NCBI GenBank assembly: GCA_030760725.1
Contig: JASWHV010000017.1
Span: 11,014,959-11,078,958 of the forward strand
From: Neostapfia colusana
Lineage: Eukaryota > Streptophyta > Magnoliopsida > Poales > Poaceae
Length of the DNA: 64,000 nt
Reading direction: 5' to 3'
Position 1 is the first letter of the stretch. Each line of letters opens with the position of its first letter. The notes below the pieces were generated by a model that worked only from the letters and a program-made list of their open reading frames with translations, did not search any database and had not been told where the DNA came from. The position numbers and the translations under genes were made by a program. Shown here one piece after another: positions 1 through 11,661 of this stretch.

Positions 1-839
1 ACAGAGCTTGGGGTAGCTAAGTCTCAAGGGATGGTACAGGACTACGTCCAGTTTAGCCTGGTTCCGACCCTAAGCGCGTAGAGTCTTGCTTCCCTTGTGG
101 ACGAGGCGGAATATTGCCTCCATGTACAGCCAGAATTCCACCTATGGGCATGAACACAGAACCCTGTTCTACTTAGCTCTCTCTCATGCGCTCATTTAAA
201 TTATGCATTAATTTTTATGATCGCACTATCTATGTATGTTCATCGTACATCTAGCTCCCCCTCTCCCACGCTCATCCATAGTCAGCATTCGCTATCCTAC
301 CGAGGGCGGCTGCGCTTGAGGCACCTGCCGATGGCCGAGTGAGTCTCTCGGGCCTCCCCCAGTCAGGAGTTGCGGTGCCAGTTGGTCACCTCCAGGAAAG
401 GCCTGCGTTGTGCATGGGGGGTCCAGGGTGTGTATCCAGCTTAGCAGGCCATGAGCCCAAAGCATGTGCATCCTGCCCTCCGGAGGTACAGTGGAGTACA
501 ACCGCTTTGCCTGGTCATGAACCCAAAGCACGTGCACTCTGCTTCCCCAGCGCATGGCCCGGTACTAGGGATCGGACGGCCGTACCCGGACCTCGGAGGG
601 AGCCGGAGGTCCGGTGCCTCGAGCACAGAATTGCTCAAGCCCCGTATAACGGATCAGGATCGTAAGACGAATAAGACTAGGAGACGGGAGGGGAGGACCC
701 CCCGAGGAGAATTACGTTTCCTCTGCCTGTGTGCAGTACCTCCAGGTTACGGCAATGGGGACTGCATGAAGCGGGGGGAAAGGAGCTATCAACTAATCCG
801 ACCTAGGACTGGAAGGACCGGGTCCTGCCCCTTCAGCAG

Positions 840-1060
840 GGGTGGGGCCCGAGGGCCCCACGTGTCCAGCGGGCCCGGAGCTCTTGCCTCCTCTGAGGGG
901 GGCTCCGGGCTCGCCACGTGGCAGGCGGAAACCGGACCTCCCCCCCGGTGGGAGGGCTCCGAAAGCCCTACGTGTCCAGCAGGGCCGGAGCTCCCGCCTC
1001 CTAAGGAGGGGTTCCGGACCCGCCACGTGGCAGGCAGATTTGGAGCTCCCCATAGGGCGA
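840..1060. repeat. two ~110-bp direct repeats with ACGTG cores
   Basis: Two degenerate copies begin near 860 and 970, each containing acgtgtccagc followed by a GC-rich stretch and ccacgtggcagg. Similar units occur in the U3 part of the Tat-type LTRs and, reversed, at about 43590-43790 in element C. The palindromic CACGTG core is the plant G-box. Confidence 0.7.
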
Positions 1061-1289
1061 GATCCGGAGACCCCCGGGGGCCCCTAACACCGTTAGGGCC
1101 CGGGGAAGATGTCTGTGCAGAGCTCCGAGATTGGAGAAGGCCTCTGAGTACCTTGCGGAGCTAAGGACTCAGTCAGGCAAAGCCAAGAAGGAGAGAAAAA
1201 GCATCGCAGACACAAATATCTAAAAGAGTCAAAGTATGCGAGGCTCCATGAGCTGGACTACAGACTCGATAAAAAGGGGGAAACAAGTC

Positions 1290-3020
1290 CTAAGAACCTC
1301 CCGGCTCCCGCCGGAACCTTGCGGCTACAAGGGCGGCCACATCCTCGACTTCAGCCCTGGCAGCTTCCTCCCGCTCCACGGCTGGGCCCTCTCTCGCTGG
1401 TTCTAGTGAGAAAGAGGGGTCGCGGCTCTTGAAGCATGCCAGCACATGTGACGCGACCTCTAGGGCTAGGCCGCGTCCCTCGGCCTCAAGCTCGCTGGCG
1501 ACCACCGAGTCTAGCCTGTCCAGCTTGGTGCAGATCGACTCCAGCGCGGGGATCACCTCCGCCACCTTCAACGCAGGAGCCGCGGCCCTCACCGGACTGA
1601 AGCCAAGAGGGATCAGGGCGGACCCTGCTCGATCCACGAAGCTCGAGACCGCAAGAGCCTCGGAGGACCGCAAGGCCGAGAGCTCCTCCACCTCGCGGTG
1701 GGCTGCCTGCAGGGCCTCCAGGTTTCTCTCGGAGAATTCCTTCTCCTTGGCCGCCACGGAGCTCTCCCGAAGATGGAGAGTCTTGGCGAGCCGCTCCAAC
1801 TCAGAAGCTTTGAAGTCGGCGGCCAACTCCCGTTCCAAGACCGCGCGGCGTTCGCGGGAAACCTGTTCCTCCCTCAGGTCGAGGTCTGCTTTCAGAATCT
1901 CTAGCTCCTCGATCCGAGCTCGAAGGTCATCCTCGCCCGCCGCCAGCTGCGCGGCGACCCTCTCCGCCTCGGCTGCCGCGGAACGCTCCCATTCCTCAAC
2001 GGCGAGTTTACGGCGCTCCATCCGCTGCCGTATCTCCTCAGCGGCAGAGAGGCTCTGCTCGGCCCGGGCGTGAGCCTCCAGGGCCTCCCTGTTGATCCGC
2101 CACGATTCGGCGTCCATACGTTCGACAGCCCGCTTCAGCCGGTCGAGGAGCACTTCCCTAAAGTCGAGCAACTCCCGCCTGGAGTCGAGCTCGCTCCTGA
2201 CCTTCGCGGTACGCTCCCGCAAAAGGTTCCCCCAGGTGAGGAGGCGATCCCGTTCAACTGTATACTCCTCCCGCTCGCGACCTAGTGCAGCCTAGACCTG
2301 CCGGACGCTCATCTCGGCAAGCGTGAAGGCATCAGCCAGGGGCAATGGAGCAACAGGGGCCGGGGCAGTTCCCCCGACCTCCTCCATCACCTCATCCTCA
2401 AGAGGAGTCGAAGCACCAGCAACCAAGACGAGACGCCGGACAGGGGAAGCTGGTGCCAGGGCTCTGGCAGCCGGACCTGCCGGGCCCTCTTTTGCTTCAG
2501 GCTTCTTGACCTGGGGAGAGGGGCGAGCCGGGGAAGGCGGCGCTGGAGTAAAGGCTGGGCCACCTGGTGCAGGGTCGACCTGCGCTGGCTTGGGGGCCGT
2601 GGTGGCCGTCTCAGCAGGAAGAGACGACGCCGCCGCGGAGTCCGGGCACACCGGAACAGGAGAAGTTCGCGCTGGCTTGGGGGCCGCGGCAGTTGTCCCG
2701 GGCTCCGAGCGCAACGGCACAGACTCCCCGCAAGTCGGGGATGGCCGGGAAGCACGGACACTCCAGCGGGCTCTGAACCCCGACTTCCGAGCCGGGGTAG
2801 GACTCCCAGAGCCTGCTGCCGTCACTGACGGCCGCTCCGCAGTCGCTTGAACTGGCGGAGCAGGGAACGCCCCAGAAGCTTCCCTCAACGCATCAGCCCA
2901 GGGCCTCTTCGAGTCGCCACCGGAAGGAGTGCCAGGCACCCCAGATTCCCGACTTGGCACAGACGCCACCGCTGGAGGAGATCGAGCGCGCTTCTTCTCT
3001 GGTGGCGGGTTGGAGGCCAT
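1290..3020 (-). pseudogene. antisense coiled-coil gene of Tat-type element A, short form, one stop
   Basis: The reading frame runs opposite to its element, in the 3' region before the LTR. I place the start at the minus-strand ATG at 3020-3018 (MASNPPPEKKRARSPP) because copies B and C also begin MASN in the same context; an upstream in-frame Met exists at 3059. Residues 1-240 are Pro/Ala/Ser-rich and low complexity. An in-frame TAG (minus strand, 2294-2292) interrupts it. The frame then continues as about 310 residues rich in Glu, Ala, Arg and Leu, predicted by eye to be a long coiled coil, ending FRREPGGS. This C-terminal part resembles 42420-43308 in copy C. Compared with C it lacks the ~330-residue N-terminal region and the 78-bp intron. 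No function is established. It could be a decayed gene or, if the stop is read around, a short variant. Confidence 0.7.
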
Positions 3021-3511
3021 GGCGAGGGAGGACTCAAGGGCAAGAGGGCAAAAGCACAAGAGTCCAAGAAGAAACGCTGGGAGGTGCGAAGGGAAACCGC
3101 AATGAGGGTAAGATCCCCTCTAAAAACCTTCCCAGGAGCAATTCCAGGCGATTCGGAACTCTTCGAATACACCGCATCGGCAACCGCTTCGGCTCCTAGA
3201 CCGAGCGTCGATGACAGGTGGACCCAAGCCGCCCGACTGAAGCGGTGGGTCAAGGAGTCAGTCTCCTAAGAAGACAAGCCGTCAAGACACTTCGGCGGTT
3301 CCCGAAGAAAGCGCCGCAACATGCAGAAGTGGCAGTCTTGGGAACCGCCGCAGTAAAAGCAACCATCAAGTGGGCGCACGCTCCCACGATCCTGCGACCG
3401 TTCGTGCTCCGGCAGCGGTCAATGCGGGACTTAGAGAAAGTGCACGGATCAGAAGAGATGGAGGTCCCACCTCGGGCTCGCTATCTCCCCCGAGATGGGC
3501 CCGGGGACCAC

Positions 3512-4604
3512 TGTCGGTACCTGAGATATGGGGTACCCCCGCGCACAGGGGAAAATGCCTAAGGAACTCGCCCTTCTCCGCAGGGAGAGCTCCGAAGGCG
3601 CCACGCGTCCGGCGAGGCCGGACCTCCCTCTCCTCAGAGGAGAGCTCCGGGCCCGTCACGTGGCATACAGAAGCCGGACCTCCCCCTCCGCGGGCGAGGG
3701 GTCCGAAGGTGCCACGTATCCGGCGGGGCCAGACCTCCCTCTCCTCAGAGAGGAGCTCCGGGCCCGCCACGTGGCCGACAGAAGCCGAACCTCCCCCTCC
3801 GCGGGGAGAGGTCCGGAGGCTCCACGTGCCCCGAGGGCCGGACCCTCCTCTCCTCTGAGAAGGGCTCCCGCCACGTGGCCAGAAGAACGGCGCTGCCTGC
3901 CCCCGAGCGATAGGCAGCGGGCGTAAAGACGCCCCATACCTTGCCCGTACAAGGTATTCAAGGCCCGCGTCTTCCCAAGACACGGAGACGCGGAGCACGC
4001 CTCTGTCAGGTGCCGTTGCGCCCAGTCGCATCACAGACTGGCGCGCGGTGTCAGAACCTGCCAGCCAATAAACACCGCGACAAGACATCCCATGCCGCCT
4101 GCGCCGTCATCAACCACTACGACTAGCATGCGGCATGGGCAGCGCGGCAAGACGGAGACTCGGAAGCCTTCACCAGAGACAACTACTGGCATAACTGCAG
4201 ATACGGTAGATAACAGTCAATCTCCCCAGGACCACCTGTCGGGTCCCGGGCCCCCCTTGTAAGCCACCCGAGTTATGGACTATAAAAGGCTCGGGTAGGC
4301 GACGATAGAAAGGGTTCGCATTTCTGCAACTCATACGCTAGCCATTCACACCCAAGCTGTAACTCACCCCCAAGCTCGGGACTCCGGTCCCGAGCAGCAA
4401 GCAATACAGCGAGCTCCATAGCTCGCCGTGGACGTAGGGTTTTACGCTCCGGCGGCCTGAACCACGTAAAACTCTATGTGTCAAGCTCTTACTAACTCGT
4501 CCATCCGCGCAAGCTCTCCGCAAGGGACTAGCCCCACCGAAAAAAGAACCTCCGCGGGCTGCCCAGTGCAGGCCCGGGGGAAGTGTCGACCGAACACTTC
4601 GACA
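3512..4604 (+). repeat. 3' LTR of Tat-type element A
   Basis: It begins TGTCGGTACC and ends CACTTCGACA, with the TG...CA termini of an LTR, and is 1,093 bp long. The same LTR occurs at 5447-6522, 22308-23383, 30955-32070 and, reversed, at 38923-40017 and 48788-49882. The first ~400 bp contain degenerate ~110-bp repeats with ccacgtggc and acgcgtcc cores. A TATA box (TATAAAAG, 4281-4288) precedes the probable transcription start. The right flank is GCCGG. The matching left target duplication would lie outside the window. Confidence 0.9.
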
Positions 4605-4733
4605 GCCGGTATCATCAAGGGTGCTCCTGAAGCCCCCTCCGCTGCTTCAGCGGTTTTCTTGGAGACTCTGCCGCCTGGAGTCCTCCTTGGTGCTTCAGCA
4701 GTTTCCTTGGAGACTCCTCCGCCTGAAGCCGCC

Positions 4734-4970
4734 TCAGCGTATCAGCAGTTTCTTTGAAGACTCCACCATCTGAGAAGGGACGCAACGCCAGGGAACTTTC
4801 AGCCTGTCGTCGCTTAGGAAGAGTCCCGTCGGAAGGATAAACCTGAGACCTCTTGGAGGCGCCACCTCCAGAGGCAAGGCATGCAGGCTCCCTGGGTCCC
4901 AGACTTGGTGCAGACGCCGTCGCCGGAGGAAATCGAGAGCGATCCCCCCCAAAGGCGGGTTAGAAGCCAT
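4734..4970 (-). pseudogene. start of the antisense gene, element B copy (fragment)
   Basis: The minus-strand ATG at 4970-4968 gives MASNPP, the same start as copies A and C. The frame then diverges through indels, and the rest of the gene is lost at the junction with LTR A near 4605. The sequence just downstream of the start matches the short form seen in A (the ggaggaaatcgagagc region) rather than the Transposase_28-like region of C. A TATA-like box lies about 55 bp upstream. Confidence 0.6.
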
Positions 4971-5022
4971 GGAAGAAGACAAGGCCGCAGAGACTCAAGA
5001 GAGGTGCAAGTGCTGGAAGCCT

Positions 5023-5028
5023 TATAAG
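5023..5028 (-). promoter_or_regulatory. TATA-like box upstream of the antisense start, copy B
   Basis: The plus strand reads ccttataagg, so the minus strand has TATAAG about 55 bp upstream of the antisense ATG at 4970. Copy C has ttttaaaa at 40402-40409, about 100 bp upstream of its ATG. Confidence 0.4.
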
Positions 5029-5446
5029 GGGAGCCTGCCCACGTTGCGGTTTCCTTTCACGCCTTCCAGGTACAATTCAAAGCGATTCAGAACTCTTCGA
5101 ATACGCCGCATCGGCAACCGCTTCGGCTCCGAGACAGAGTGCCGATGGCAAGTGGACCCAAGCCGCCCAGCTGAAGCGGTGGGTCAAGGAGTCAGCCTCA
5201 CAAGAAGACGAGCCGGCAAGGCACTCGGACGGTTTCCAAAGAAAGCGCCGCAACATACAGAAGTGACAGCCTAGGGAACCGCTGCAGTAAAAACAACCAT
5301 CAAGTGGGTGCACGCTCCCACGATCCCGCAACTGTTCGTGCTCCGGCAGCGGTCAATGCGGGACTTAGAGAAAGTGCGCGGAACAGAAGAGACGGAGGTC
5401 TCACCTCGGGCTCGCTATCTCCCCCCGAGATGGGCCCGGGGGCCAC

Positions 5447-6522
5447 TGTCGGTACCCATGATATGGGGTACCGCCGCGCACAGGGGGAAAATGCCTAAGG
5501 AACTCGCCCTTCTCCGCAGGGAGAGCTCCGAAGGCGCCACGCGTCCGGCGGGGCCGGACCTCCCTCTCCTCAGAGGAGAGCTCCGGGCTCGCCACGTGGC
5601 CTGCAGAAGTCGGACCTCCCCCTCCGTGGGAGAAAGGTCCGAAGGCGCCGCGTGTCCAGCGGGGCCGGAACTCCCTCTCCTCAGAGGAGAACTCTGGGCC
5701 TGCCACGTGGCCGACAGAAGCCGGACCTCCCCCTCCGCGGGGAGAGGTCCGAGGGCTCCACGTGTCTTACGGGGCCGGACCTCCCTCTTCTCTGAGGAGG
5801 GCTCCGGGCCCGCCACGTGTCCAGCAGAAGAGCGCTGCCTACCCCCGAGCGGTAGGCAGCGGGAGTAAAGACGCCCCATACCTTGCCCGTACAAGGTATT
5901 CAAGGACCGCGCCTTCCCAAGATGCGGAGCACGCCTCTGTCAGGTGCCGTTGCGCGCAGTCGCATCACATACTGGCGCGCGGTGTCAGAGCCTGCCAGCC
6001 AATAAACGCAGTGACAAGACATCACATGCCGCCCCCGCCGTCATCAGCCACTATGACTAGCACGCGGCATGGGCAGATCGGCAAGACGAAGACTCAGAAG
6101 CCTTCACCAGAGACAACTACCGGCATAACTGCAGATACGGTAGATGACAGACAATCTCCCCGGGACCACCTGTCGGGTCCCGGGCCCCCTTGTAAGCCAC
6201 CCGAGCCTTGGACTATAAAAGGCTCGGGTAGGCGACGTTAGCAAGGGTTCACACTCTAGCCATTCGCGCCCTAGGCATAACTCATCCTCAAGCTCAGGAC
6301 TCCGGTTCTGGGCAACAAGCAATACAGCGAGCTCCTCAGCTCACCGTGGACGTAGGGTTTTACGCTCCAGCGGCCCGAACCACGTAAAACCCGCCGTGTC
6401 AAGCTCTTCCTTAACTCGTCCATACGCTCAAGCTCTCCGCAAGTGACTAGCCCCTCCGAAAAAGAACCTCCGCGGGCTGCCCAGTGCAGGTCCGGGGGAA
6501 GTGTCGACCACACACTTCGACA
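5447..6522 (+). repeat. 3' LTR of Tat-type element B
   Basis: It begins TGTCGGTACC and ends CACTTCGACA and is 1,076 bp long. TATAAAA lies at 6214-6220. The right flank CCCAT continues into the CRM-like LTR at a point equivalent to about 13049 in the other CRM-like LTR copy. This shows that B inserted into that LTR. The left flank of B is outside the window. Confidence 0.9.
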
Positions 6523-6884
6523 CCCATCCAGCAGCAAGGCAGGATATGATTTCCTCTATTTCTTTCCTTATTATAGCACATCTATCTTTAAATGGGGGAA
6601 GAAAGAGGGAATTCCGTCCAGCAGCAAAGTTGGACGAGATTTCCCTTATTCCTTTCCTTATTTGTCTAAATCTCTCTTTGTTACATGGCCCCAGCCTCAA
6701 GATTTCCCCTCGGGTGGAGCAGCCTTTATTGCATTAATCCTTCCATCCCTCCCAGCTGGATCAATTCCCAAGCACCTGATAATTAAGTTGACATGCACGA
6801 GCGCGTGTCATTGGACCTTGATTAGCTGAGAGTGGTGAATGGGCTGGTGTTGTGGTTGTATCAACGGTAGCGATGTCCGCATCA
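6523..6884 (-). repeat. 3' LTR of the CRM-like element, truncated
   Basis: It matches 13049-13411 of the intact LTR almost base for base. About 570 bp that should lie to its left are absent because element B interrupts it; they should reappear beyond B and A outside the window. The end of the pol frame (6761-6884) lies inside it. Confidence 0.9.
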
Positions 6885-9800
6885 TCCTCCCCTTCTTGCA
6901 ATTGAGTCGTCCTCGACTCAAATGTGTCTTCCTCGCCCATATATGGTTTCAAATCTGCAATATTAAAAGAGGAAGTAACACCAAAATGTGCATGCAACTC
7001 AATTTCATATGCATTATCATTAATTTTTCGAAGCAGTTTGAAGGGTCCAGCAGCTCTAGGTAGTAATTTAGATTTTCTCAAATCAGGAAATCTATCCTTT
7101 CTCAAATGCACCCAAACCAAATCACCAGTTTCAAAAGTAACATGCTTCCTACCCTTGCTACTGGCTTGTTGATACTTAGCGTTCATGCTCTCAATGTTTG
7201 CTTTAGTTTGCTCATGCATTTTAAGAATTAATTCAGCACGGCGAGAAGCATCAAAATTCAATTTCTCTGAAGGCGGCAGAGCCAAAAGATCAATGGGAGC
7301 ACGAGGAATAAAACCATATACAATCTGAAAAGGGCACAATTTAGTAGTAGAATGCAGCGAACGATTGTAAGCAAATTCAATATGAGGCAAACATTTTTCC
7401 CATAATTTGATGTTATGTTTCAGAACAGCCCTTAGCATGGTAGATAAACTACGGTTAACTACTTCGGTCTGTCCATCAGTTTGAGGGTGACAAGTGGTAG
7501 AAAAGAGTAATTTTATCCCCAACTTAGCCCATAAGGTTTTCCAAAAATGACTAAGAAATTTGGCATCTCTATCTGAAACAATAGTGTTTGGAACCCCATG
7601 CAAACGAACAACTTCTCGAAAGAACAAATCAGCAATATGGGTAGCATCATCAGTTTTATGGCATGGTATGAAATGTGCCATTTTAGAAAATCTGTCGACA
7701 ACAACAAAAATATTATCCCTCCCCTTATTTGTTCTAGGCAATTCTAAAACAAAATCCATAGAAACATCCTCCCATGGAGCACTGGGAACAGGAAGAGGCA
7801 TGTATAAACCATATGGATTAAGACGGGACTTAGCTTTTTGACAGGTGGTGCAACGAGCAATAAACCGCTCCACATCTCTTCTCATCTTTGGCCAAAAGAA
7901 ATTGCTTGCTAAGATGTCTTCCATCTTCTTGACACCAAAGTGTCCCATCAATCCTCCACCATGTGCTTCCTGCAATAGTAAGATACGCACAGAACCAGCT
8001 GGAATGCACAATTTGTTAGTTCGAAACACAAAATCATTAGTGAGAATAAACTTGTTCCATGTTTTTCCTTCTTTACATTGCAGCAGCACATCTTTGAAAT
8101 CAGCATCAAAAGCATATTGTTGTTTAATTGTTTCCAAGCCAAAAATATTAAAATCAAGTTGGGACAACATATTGTAACAGCGAGATAAGGCATCCGCAAT
8201 GACATTATCTTTTCCTTTCTTATGTTTGATGACATAAGGAAAGGACTCAATGAATTCTACCCACTTGGCATGGCTACGGTTCAGATTACTTTGATTCTTA
8301 ATGTGCTTCAAAGATTCATGATTAGAATGTATAACAAATTCTTTAGGCCATAAATAATGTTGCCATGTTTCCAAAGTTCGTACTAGTGCATATAATTCTT
8401 TATCATAAGTGGAATAGTTCAGACTAGACCCATTCAGTTTCTCGCTAAAATAAGCAATAGGTTTCCCCTCTTGCAACAAGACATCTCCCATCCAATACCA
8501 CTAGCATCACATTCCAATTCAAAAGTCTTACTGAAATCTGGTAATTGGAGAAGGGGTGTATGAGTTAACCTATTCTTCAAAGTTGCAAATGCAGCCTCTT
8601 GCGCCTTGCCCCATGTGAATGGAGCACCCTTCTTTATAAGCTCATGCAGTGGGCCTGCTATGGTGCTGAAGTCTTTCACAAAACGACGATAGAATCCAGC
8701 AAGTCCGAGAAAGCTTCGTACTTGTGTGACCGTGGTAGGAGTCGGCCAGCTGTGTATCGCCTCCACCTTGGCTTGATCAACTTCAATTCCCTATGGTGTC
8801 GCAACATAGCCGAGAAAAGAGACTCGATCCGTGCAAAAGGTGCACTTGTCAATGTTACCAAATAAGCGTGCACCACGTAAAGCATTGAAAACAGCACGGA
8901 GATGATCGAGATGAACTTCGAGAGATGCGCTATAGATCAAGATGTCATCGAAATATACTACCACAAATCTTCCAATGAAAGCACGTAAAACCTCATTCAT
9001 TAATCTCATAAAAGTGCTAGGTGCATTCGTGAGACCAAAAGGCATGACTAACCACTCATACAAACCAAACTTTATTTTAAACGCTGTTTTCCATTCATCA
9101 CCTAGCTTCATGCGAATTTGATGGTATCCACTACGCAAATCAATTTTAGAGAAAATCATCGAGCCACTAAGTTTATCAAGCATATCATCTAACCTAGAAA
9201 TAGGATGACGATATCTAATGGTAATGTTATTAATTGCTCGACAATCTACACACATGCGCCATGATCCATCTTTCTTTGGGACCAAAAGGACAGGAACGGA
9301 GCAAGGACTAAGGGACTCACGCACATAACCTTTGTCGAGTAATTTATGTACTTGCCACTGAATCTCCTTAGTCTCCTCCGGATTGGCCCTGTATGGTGCT
9401 CGGTTGGGCAAAGAAGCCCCAGGGATGAGGTCAATCTGATGCTCAATGCCTCTCAATGGTGGCAGCCCGGCTGGTACCTCTTGTGGAAACACATCAGCGT
9501 ATTCCTGCAAAAGCTTAGTGATAGAAGGAGGCAAAGCACATGGTGTGTCGTGAAGTGAGAACAAAGCTTCTTTGCAAACAAACACATAGCAGATTGCAGT
9601 ATCACTTTTTAATTTAAACAAATCAGATTTGGAAGCAAAAAAACAAGCGCTCTTTAATTTTATTTCATTCTTCTTCATATGAGCAGATTTGGAATTGTCA
9701 GTCTTAGGCTGTACCGATTTCTTCACGACATCTGAATTTTCATTTTCAGCAGACTTCTTATTTTTCTCTTTGCAAGCTCTAGCAATGTCATCCTTCAAAA

Positions 9801-11661
9801 TAGCATCAGGGGACATCGGGTGCAAAACAAGTTTCTTCTCATGATGTATGAAAGAGTATTGATTTGATTTACCATGATGTAATGTATCTTTATCAAATTG
9901 CCAAGGTTGACCAAATAGCATAGAACAAGCTTGCATAGGTACCACATCACAATTAATGTAATCATGGTAGGAACCAATTGCAAATTCGACACGAACCAGA
10001 CGTGTTACCTTAAGCTTACCACTGTCGTTGAACCATTGGATGTAGTAGGGATGTGGATGTGGAAGTGTTGTCATCCCAAACTTTTCTACCATGGTAGCAC
10101 TTGCTAAATTGTTGCAGCTTCCTTCATCAATAATAATGCGACACGATCGTTCCAAAACTACACACTTAGTTTGGAATAGATTGTGTCGCTGGTTCTGTTC
10201 AGCTTTGATCATTTGGGCACTCAAGACATGCCTCACAACAAGACTCTCATAGTGGGCAGCATGATCAGCCCCAATGTGCTCTTCATCATCATTCTTCTTT
10301 CCTGCTTCTTGTGCAGCAAGCATGGCATATGTTTCATTATCTAAATCACTAGCGGATGAGTACTCACCATTTTCTCGTACAACTAGGACACGCTTGCTTG
10401 GGCAGTCCCTTCGTAGGTGCCCAAAACCCTTGCACTGGAGGCATTGAATTTCTTTTGTTCTCCCGGTAGAAGCAATGGAAGAAGAAGTGTTGGCTGCAAC
10501 TTGGGTGGATCCTTTTGTTGTCTCAATTGCACGCGAAGGTGCTGATTTTGATGTAGTCCTAGACAACCCATTGGAAGCATCGTCTGGAGAATCATGCTTA
10601 GTACCAGCAGCACTTGAGCGGAACTTCCATGAGGTAGTTCGACCTGCAGAAATGTTAGTTCTTGTACGTCGTCCCTGCACTTCTCTTTCAGCCTTACAAG
10701 CAAGATGGAATAATCGAGTGACGTTAGTGTATTCCTTATAAGCCAATATGTCCTGAATTTCTCTTGTTAAACCACCCATAAACCTAGCCATTGCAGCCTC
10801 TTCATTTTCAACTAGGCCACAACGCATCATGCCTATTTGAAGTTCTTGATAGTATTCCTCAACAGATTTGTTGCCTTGCCTAAGTTGTTGTAATTTATGC
10901 AACAGGTCACGAGCATGATAGGAAGGAACAAAACGATGACGCATGATTCGTTTCAAAACATTCCAAGTTTGTGGTACGGTAGCTGGATTTTTAGTTTGAT
11001 ATTCATGCCACCAAACAGAAGCAAAGTCAATGAATTCACTAGTGGCAGCTCTAACCTTTTTATCATCAGGAAAATCATGGCATGGAAATTTTTGATCTAC
11101 TGACAATTCCCAAGACAGATATGCATCCGGATCATATTTACCATCAAAAGGTGGTATGGAGAATTTAATGCTGCGTAGGGAATCGTCATTGTCACGTACC
11201 TCGCGTCGTTGAGCTCGACCACCCATACCACGATGATCGCGACGTGGCTGCCGTCGATACCTGAAAGGTCCATCATCAAGCTCGGTATCTGCTGAATACT
11301 CCACCTCGTCATATCTTGCAGCACTGCCAACGGAGTCGTGGCTGTCATCAACACGTCTTTGCTTCTCTTCGCGTCCAACCTGTTCCATCCTCTCCAATCG
11401 CTCAATGATTGCTGCAAGAGAAGTGTTAATAGCCCCAGCAGTGCTTTTTAATGTGGTCAATTTGGTGTTGGTGCAAATCCACGTCGACTCTAATTGACCA
11501 ATGCGTTCATTGGTGACTTGAATATCCTCATTGAGAGCATCTGTGTGTAGCTTTACTTGGCGTTCAAAATGCTGAATGATGCCCCTCGTACGTGGTGAAT
11601 GTGGAGATGTCTTATCCGCATCAGCTGACATGGTTACTAAAGAAAGGAAATACAACAGCAA
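6761..11661 (-). pseudogene. CRM-like gag-pol polyprotein, one stop and one frameshift
   Basis: One frame covers 11661-8794. The first Met is at 11661, but the in-frame Met at 11631 (MSADADKTSPH) is as plausible. Order: gag; a CCHC knuckle (CLQCKGFGHLRRDC) near residue 405; protease with IIDEGSCNNLAS near 507; RT with the intact catalytic VVVYFDDILIYS near 897. A TAG (minus strand, 8793-8791) follows GYVATP. The frame continues through the rest of RT into RNase H, with a one-base frameshift near 8490. It then stays open for 576 codons: RNase H (DKELYALV), an HHCC finger (FIARCTTCQKAKS), the integrase core (MDFVLELP, SDRDAKF, QTDGQTEVVNR) and a C-terminal tail ending 124 bp inside the 3' LTR. 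There is no canonical chromodomain, as expected for CRM-type integrases. Two lesions make this copy non-autonomous, but it is otherwise well preserved. Confidence 0.85.
6885..6897 (-). other. polypurine tract of the CRM-like element
   Basis: The minus strand reads aagaaggggagga directly before the LTR start TGATGCGG. It would prime plus-strand DNA synthesis. It lies within the pol frame, since translation continues past it into the LTR. Confidence 0.8.

Larger units (their letters stand above)
1..3511 (+). mobile_element. 3' internal remnant of Tat-type LTR element A
   Basis: This is the 3' part of a Ty3/gypsy element whose plus-oriented 3' LTR follows at 3512. Bases 1-110 match the reverse complement of about 44281-44400 in element C. 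Bases about 230-335 match the sequence at about 26560-26713 in element D. The stretch at about 310-335 reads straight through the point where D carries a solo LTR, so it acts as an empty site. Bases 1-1289 show no convincing gene; open frames there are shadows of GC-rich repeats. An antisense reading frame occupies 1290-3020. The 5' LTR, gag and pol of this copy lie outside the window or are lost. Confidence 0.8.
4605..5446 (+). mobile_element. 3' internal remnant of Tat-type element B
   Basis: The sequence is homologous to about 2800-3511 of element A. For example, the block with gcgccgcaacat at about 5248 matches 3315. It leads directly into LTR B. It is cut on the left by the end of LTR A, so element A probably inserted into element B. 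The first ~150 bp contain short repeats of a cttcagc/ggagactc type. Confidence 0.75.

Noticed and set aside
1290..3020. Host structural gene encoding a coiled-coil protein
   Set aside because: It lies antisense inside a retroelement just before its LTR and matches the antisense gene of element C, so it belongs to the element.
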